DNA of 48,700 nucleotides from Parasitella parasitica (lineage: Eukaryota; Mucoromycota; Mucoromycetes; Mucorales; Mucoraceae): the NCBI GenBank assembly GCA_025201805.1, contig MU619412.1, forward strand, positions 1 through 48,700, read 5' to 3'. Shown piece by piece: positions 45,461-48,700 of the stretch. Position numbers and translations under genes: made by a program. Every line of letters begins with the position of its first letter. Within the stretch, counting starts at the first letter, position 1. The notes beneath the pieces were generated by a model, which saw only the letters and a list, made by a program, of their open reading frames with translations, made no database searches and was not told the origin of the DNA.

Positions 45461-46729
45461 CTATTATGAAATGCATTCCACTTCTAGATTTATCGAGTTA
45501 CCTTAAATTGATGTAGACTACCTATGTGTAGAGTTAATAAGATGTGCAATAGATTTATACTGCATAAGATATAGGGTAGAGATGGCGCCATTAGGATGGA
45601 TGATGACGCTACAGACTTATACTTATATCTCGACACGAGACTTAGATAAATGCTACGAGCTTATGGCATATGAGCTCTATGCTTCAGATGTGTATTCGCA
45701 GTTTCCAAATACACACTACAAATCTAATCTTTATATTAATGTTACTAGCTCCAGAAGATACATTATGGACTACAGATTTTTACAATATGTGTAAATCTAT
45801 AAATATGCTCATAACATGCTACGGGCATGCTACATAAACAGATATATGCTAAGATGAATATCAAGTGATAGACATTTAGATATGTACTAATAATATAGTC
45901 CAAATAAGACCATACTAGAAATGATATAATCTTTTTATGAAAGATTATTCAGGGTACCTCGGGTAAAGCTTATCTACTCACTCAGACGGGTATAAGTTAT
46001 CTTTAGTCTTCTGAGATGTAGTTTAGCACAAAATTAACGATGCTAATCAATCCGAATTGTCTTACACTTTAAATTAAGAGACTAGAACATCTATGCATGG
46101 CATAGGTTATAAAGGTTCATCTACATGGCAAATAAATAAACTAACAATTTATAAGCCTGTGAACTTAATAATAAAACCGATACCTTTATTCAGTTGACAT
46201 TTTTTGTTTTTTATTTAATTTTTTCAGTCAATCTATATCGCATATTACACCCATTCCACAATATCATCTAATAACTCTTTAGAAATCTACGAAAACACGA
46301 AAGCCAATGTTGTTGCCAGATAGCGCCAAGTCAACGCCAAGTTTTCCAACTTAGATCATGGTTCTATGGTCATTTTAGCAAAAGTTATGAGCAAATAACT
46401 TATATTCATGATAAATATTGAAAAATAAAACTGTTTTTGCACATAACTTTTGATAGACGCATTGCCCAAAGGAAATCAAGTTATGCTCAGATAGCGATGA
46501 TCATGCCTGATTTGATGGCGCATAAGTCAGGCTTTGATTTGCTCTTTATCGTAGCCTACCAGCGATTATATGCAATTCTCATATGTAAATATGTGTGAAA
46601 TTACTAGTAAAAAATATATAAAAAATACTTTTTAGAACAGTTATTTATTTTTTAGATGAAGCTCATCATCAAAATGTCAATTAAAAACTATCTTTTTATA
46701 CTAGTTTTCCAAGGGTAAATGATTATGGA
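45461..46729. other. Intergenic, no gene supported
   Basis: AT-rich. The 70-codon frame at 45582-45794 has no recognisable motif. An 11-bp inverted repeat, CAAAAGTTATG (46379) and CATAACTTTTG (46442), is present. Confidence 0.45.
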
Positions 46730-46940
46730 TGTTATATCAATAACATGGCAAGGTCTCACATCAGGATCTCAGATCAGTCCCAGGGTCTTACAGTAAATCA
46801 TGGGTAGTCATGATTTACATTATGCAGCTAGACAGTAGAACCCTAGTGTAATAAATGTGTATATAATACATCGAGAGATGTATTATGAATAAAGGTGTAA
46901 TTCTTTGGCAGATTTATTTTATCAGACTTTTGACATAACA
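46730..46940 (+). repeat. Solo LTR with target-site duplication
   Basis: Starts TGTTATATCAATAACATGG and ends TTTTGACATAACA, giving TGTTAT...ATAACA inverted ends over 211 bp. It is flanked on both sides by the pentamer ATGGA (46725-46729 and 46941-46945), a 5-bp target-site duplication. It holds a TATATAATA box and the perfect hairpin ATAATACATC-GAGA-GATGTATTAT (46863-46886), then AATAAAGG, as expected for U3-R-U5 signals. No other copy is in the window. The 62-codon frame overlapping its right end is not a gene. Confidence 0.85.
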
Positions 46941-46945
46941 ATGGA

Positions 46946-47814
46946 TATGAACCTAAATTATATTGGATTATTCATCCAGGGCGTTTTGGCAGCAAGGATT
47001 GAGAAAGAGATAACCAATGGCGGATTTGACGAGTGTTGGAGTTGTTTCTATTTGTTCTTGATATTGGAATACGTCTTCTTAAATCCATGCTAGCCTGGTC
47101 TTGATGATTGTAATCTTTGTGGAATATTCTGGGGTAATTTGAAGTTCATATTCATACTTGAAGTGAACAAGACTAGATTCCCATCATAAAATATTGTCAT
47201 CTTCCCAACAATAGAAGCTATGACTACAAAGATAAACAAATATAGCAGGGATAGAAATCGACATATTATGTCAAAATAGCATGTTGTGCCACAAACTAAA
47301 GCCTGAAAAGGAACAATTCATCAAACAATGAAAGCTTCCTAATCGCATGAATAAGAATTATGTTTCAAATGCCGTCCTTGATCCATCGTTAGATCAACAA
47401 CGTCAATAAACAACTCAATAATATTCACACTCACGTAAGATTAGAATAGCTACGATAGAATTATCCTATTGACCTGATGAATGACCATCTCTAATCAACC
47501 CAACAAGTAGTATGATAGTATACTACTAAGCCAGAACGGCTGATTAGAATTCATAAAACAACATATAAAGAATAATGGAACGGTTAAGAAATAACAAAAT
47601 AATTGTCTGCTAGTAAGACGACACTCAAATAATATAAATAGAGATGTAAAATAACAGCTTATTACACATTCAATCTACTTTCAAAATAAAGAAGGATTTT
47701 AATCGTATCTTGCTTTTTTACACTTTTTTTACTGCGTTTCGCTGCAATACTATTTACGGAGATTCTTTTTATGTGATGATCAGTTTATACTGATCTATAA
47801 CAATATGTGATATC
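46946..47814. other. AT-rich intergenic with a possible LTR-like promoter
   Basis: Near 47629-47680, ATAATATAAATAGAGATG followed by AATAAAG resembles the TATA and polyadenylation signals of the LTRs here, but I could not fix element ends. No gene seen. Confidence 0.4.
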
Positions 47815-48044
47815 TGTTGTACCAGGTCTTAAAAATGAGCACAGCAGGTGATTGTATGTGATATAAAAACATAAGAATAATGTAATAAAGACTTAGTTTA
47901 CCAGATACAAAACTATTGATTTATTGATTGACAAGAAGCTGTCTATTTATATTAGAATAAATCTATCTAAATCAATCTATAAAATACAATCAGGTCATGT
48001 TTGACATTTAATTGTCAAACAAGATTATAACACAGTAGTAGTCA
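47815..48044 (-). repeat. LTR-like repeat, family B, copy 2
   Basis: Counterpart of 1804-2030. On the minus strand it runs TGTGTTATAATC to GGTACAACA, with a TATA-type TAATATAAATAGACAG and the perfect hairpin TGTTTGACA-TTTAAT-TGTCAAACA at 47998-48021. It shares GTAGTAGTCAGAG beyond its edge with copy 1, probably internal element sequence next to a 3' LTR. No target-site duplication seen. Confidence 0.65.
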
Positions 48045-48209
48045 GAGCAAGACCTATTTCTATATTTAATCAGCTAATCGTCATGAATGTGAATCATTCA
48101 TCGATAAGTTGAGCTTCGCAATTTAGAATAAGTAGAACCCAAATAGATGGTTTCTTATACAAGACATTCTATTGAATACTTCTATTTACCAGATAGAATA
48201 ATCGATGCC

Positions 48210-48700
48210 ATTTAACCTTTTAGATCCGATCAGGAACGGTTGCCATGACAACTGAGTTGAAATAGTGGTAACCATGGTATTATATGGATACAACAATATC
48301 ATCTGATGAATTTACAGATGATATCAATAAAAAAACACGGTGATACACTATTTCCGGAAAATAATCGCTCACAAAAAAAAAAATTCGTTCGCGAAGCATT
48401 AAAGTGGCCTTCGGTTCAAGCAATCATCAAACTTACCGAGGGAGTAGCGACAGAAACCTTGAAGGTCACTGAGCAAAACGTTGTTGCACGCATCTCGGAT
48501 TCTTGATGTCAAGGTCTCTTCCTCTAACAGCTTCTCTCGCTTGAGTTTGCTTTTAGCCACTGACCAAAACTGTTCAATAGGGTTCAATTCAGGCGAGTAT
48601 GGAGGAAGGTATAAACTGTTGTATCCATAGAATACCATGGTTACCACTATTTCAACTCAGTTGTCATGGCAACCGTTCCTAATCGGATCTAAGGTTAAAT
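48210..48700. mobile_element. Rearranged Tc1/mariner-like element with long inverted ends
   Basis: Inverted terminal repeats of 85 bp (48210-48294) and 83 bp (48618-48700) differ by two substitutions and a 2-bp indel; both start ATTTAACCTT and reach GGATACAAC. Between them lies the C-terminal part of a DDE transposase on the minus strand. The right repeat touches the window edge, so the element may extend further. Most of the transposase is missing, so it would be non-autonomous. Confidence 0.8.
48399..48647 (-). pseudogene. C-terminal fragment of a Tc1/mariner-type DDE transposase
   Basis: An 82-codon frame containing YNSLYLPPYSPELNPIEQFW, then SVAKSKLKREKLLEEETL. This is the end of the catalytic core of Tc1-like transposases, including the Glu of the DDE triad in NPIEQFW. 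The upstream catalytic Asp residues are absent; the frame instead enters the right inverted repeat. On the plus strand the left side (ATGGATACAACAATATCATC) may be the original start of the same gene. Confidence 0.8.

Noticed and set aside
45582-45794. 70-codon open frame
   Set aside because: No recognisable motif, no homologous copy in the window, AT-rich context.
46379-46452. 11-bp inverted repeat CAAAAGTTATG / CATAACTTTTG
   Set aside because: A single short pair with a 52-bp spacer in AT-rich DNA, with no element ends or duplications.

Overview
The window looks like nuclear DNA of a Mucorales-type (early-diverging) fungus. It is AT-rich, genes carry many short introns (about 45-70 nt) with GTAAGT-like donors, and intergenic space is compact except where transposable elements sit. 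Proteins include a fungal KRE2/MNT1 mannosyltransferase, an FMP27-type bridge-like lipid transfer protein with a GFWDK motif, and a Phx1-like homeodomain protein. The mobile relics (LINE ORF1-like, Fanzor/TnpB-like, Tc1/mariner-like, small LTRs) resemble those I know from Mucor and Rhizopus. All exon models were built by hand from splice signals and family conservation; summed exon lengths are divisible by three in every complete model.

Layout. 1-2,570: repeat-rich edge with LINE ORF1-like pieces and two solo-LTR-like repeats. 2,575-8,987: KRE2/MNT1-like mannosyltransferase (minus), a multi-Myb/SANT protein (minus), then a divergent CHERP-like splicing protein with RS domain and a zinc knuckle on a small last exon (plus). 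9,133-14,035: a small membrane protein (minus, tentative), acetyl-CoA acetyltransferase ERG10, a seven-span membrane protein, and short-form tRNase Z (plus). 14,573-14,787: LTR-like repeat. 15,344-27,827: tight minus-strand block of sphingolipid fatty acid 2-hydroxylase, DNA polymerase epsilon subunit B and a 2,875-residue FMP27/Hobbit protein. 28,545-33,926: an orphan first exon, two diverged copies of a non-coding repeat, a decayed Fanzor-like gene, a second LTR-A copy and another possible retroelement ORF tail. 34,991-36,337: homeodomain regulator (minus). 39,726-43,925: RecQ1-like helicase and a tail-anchored coiled-coil protein with a dynein-adaptor CC1-box-like motif (plus). 43,926-48,700: gene-poor, with a third copy of the non-coding repeat, one clean solo LTR with target-site duplication, another LTR and a rearranged Tc1/mariner-like element at the right edge.

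The genes are housekeeping in character: Golgi glycosylation, sterol and sphingolipid metabolism, lipid transport at membrane contacts, DNA replication and repair, and tRNA and mRNA processing. Nothing indicates an operon or metabolic cluster. The most unusual items are the CC1-box membrane protein, the Fanzor relic with a conserved non-coding repeat directly 3' of it, a GC-AG intron in POLE2, and the LTR families with strong hairpins.
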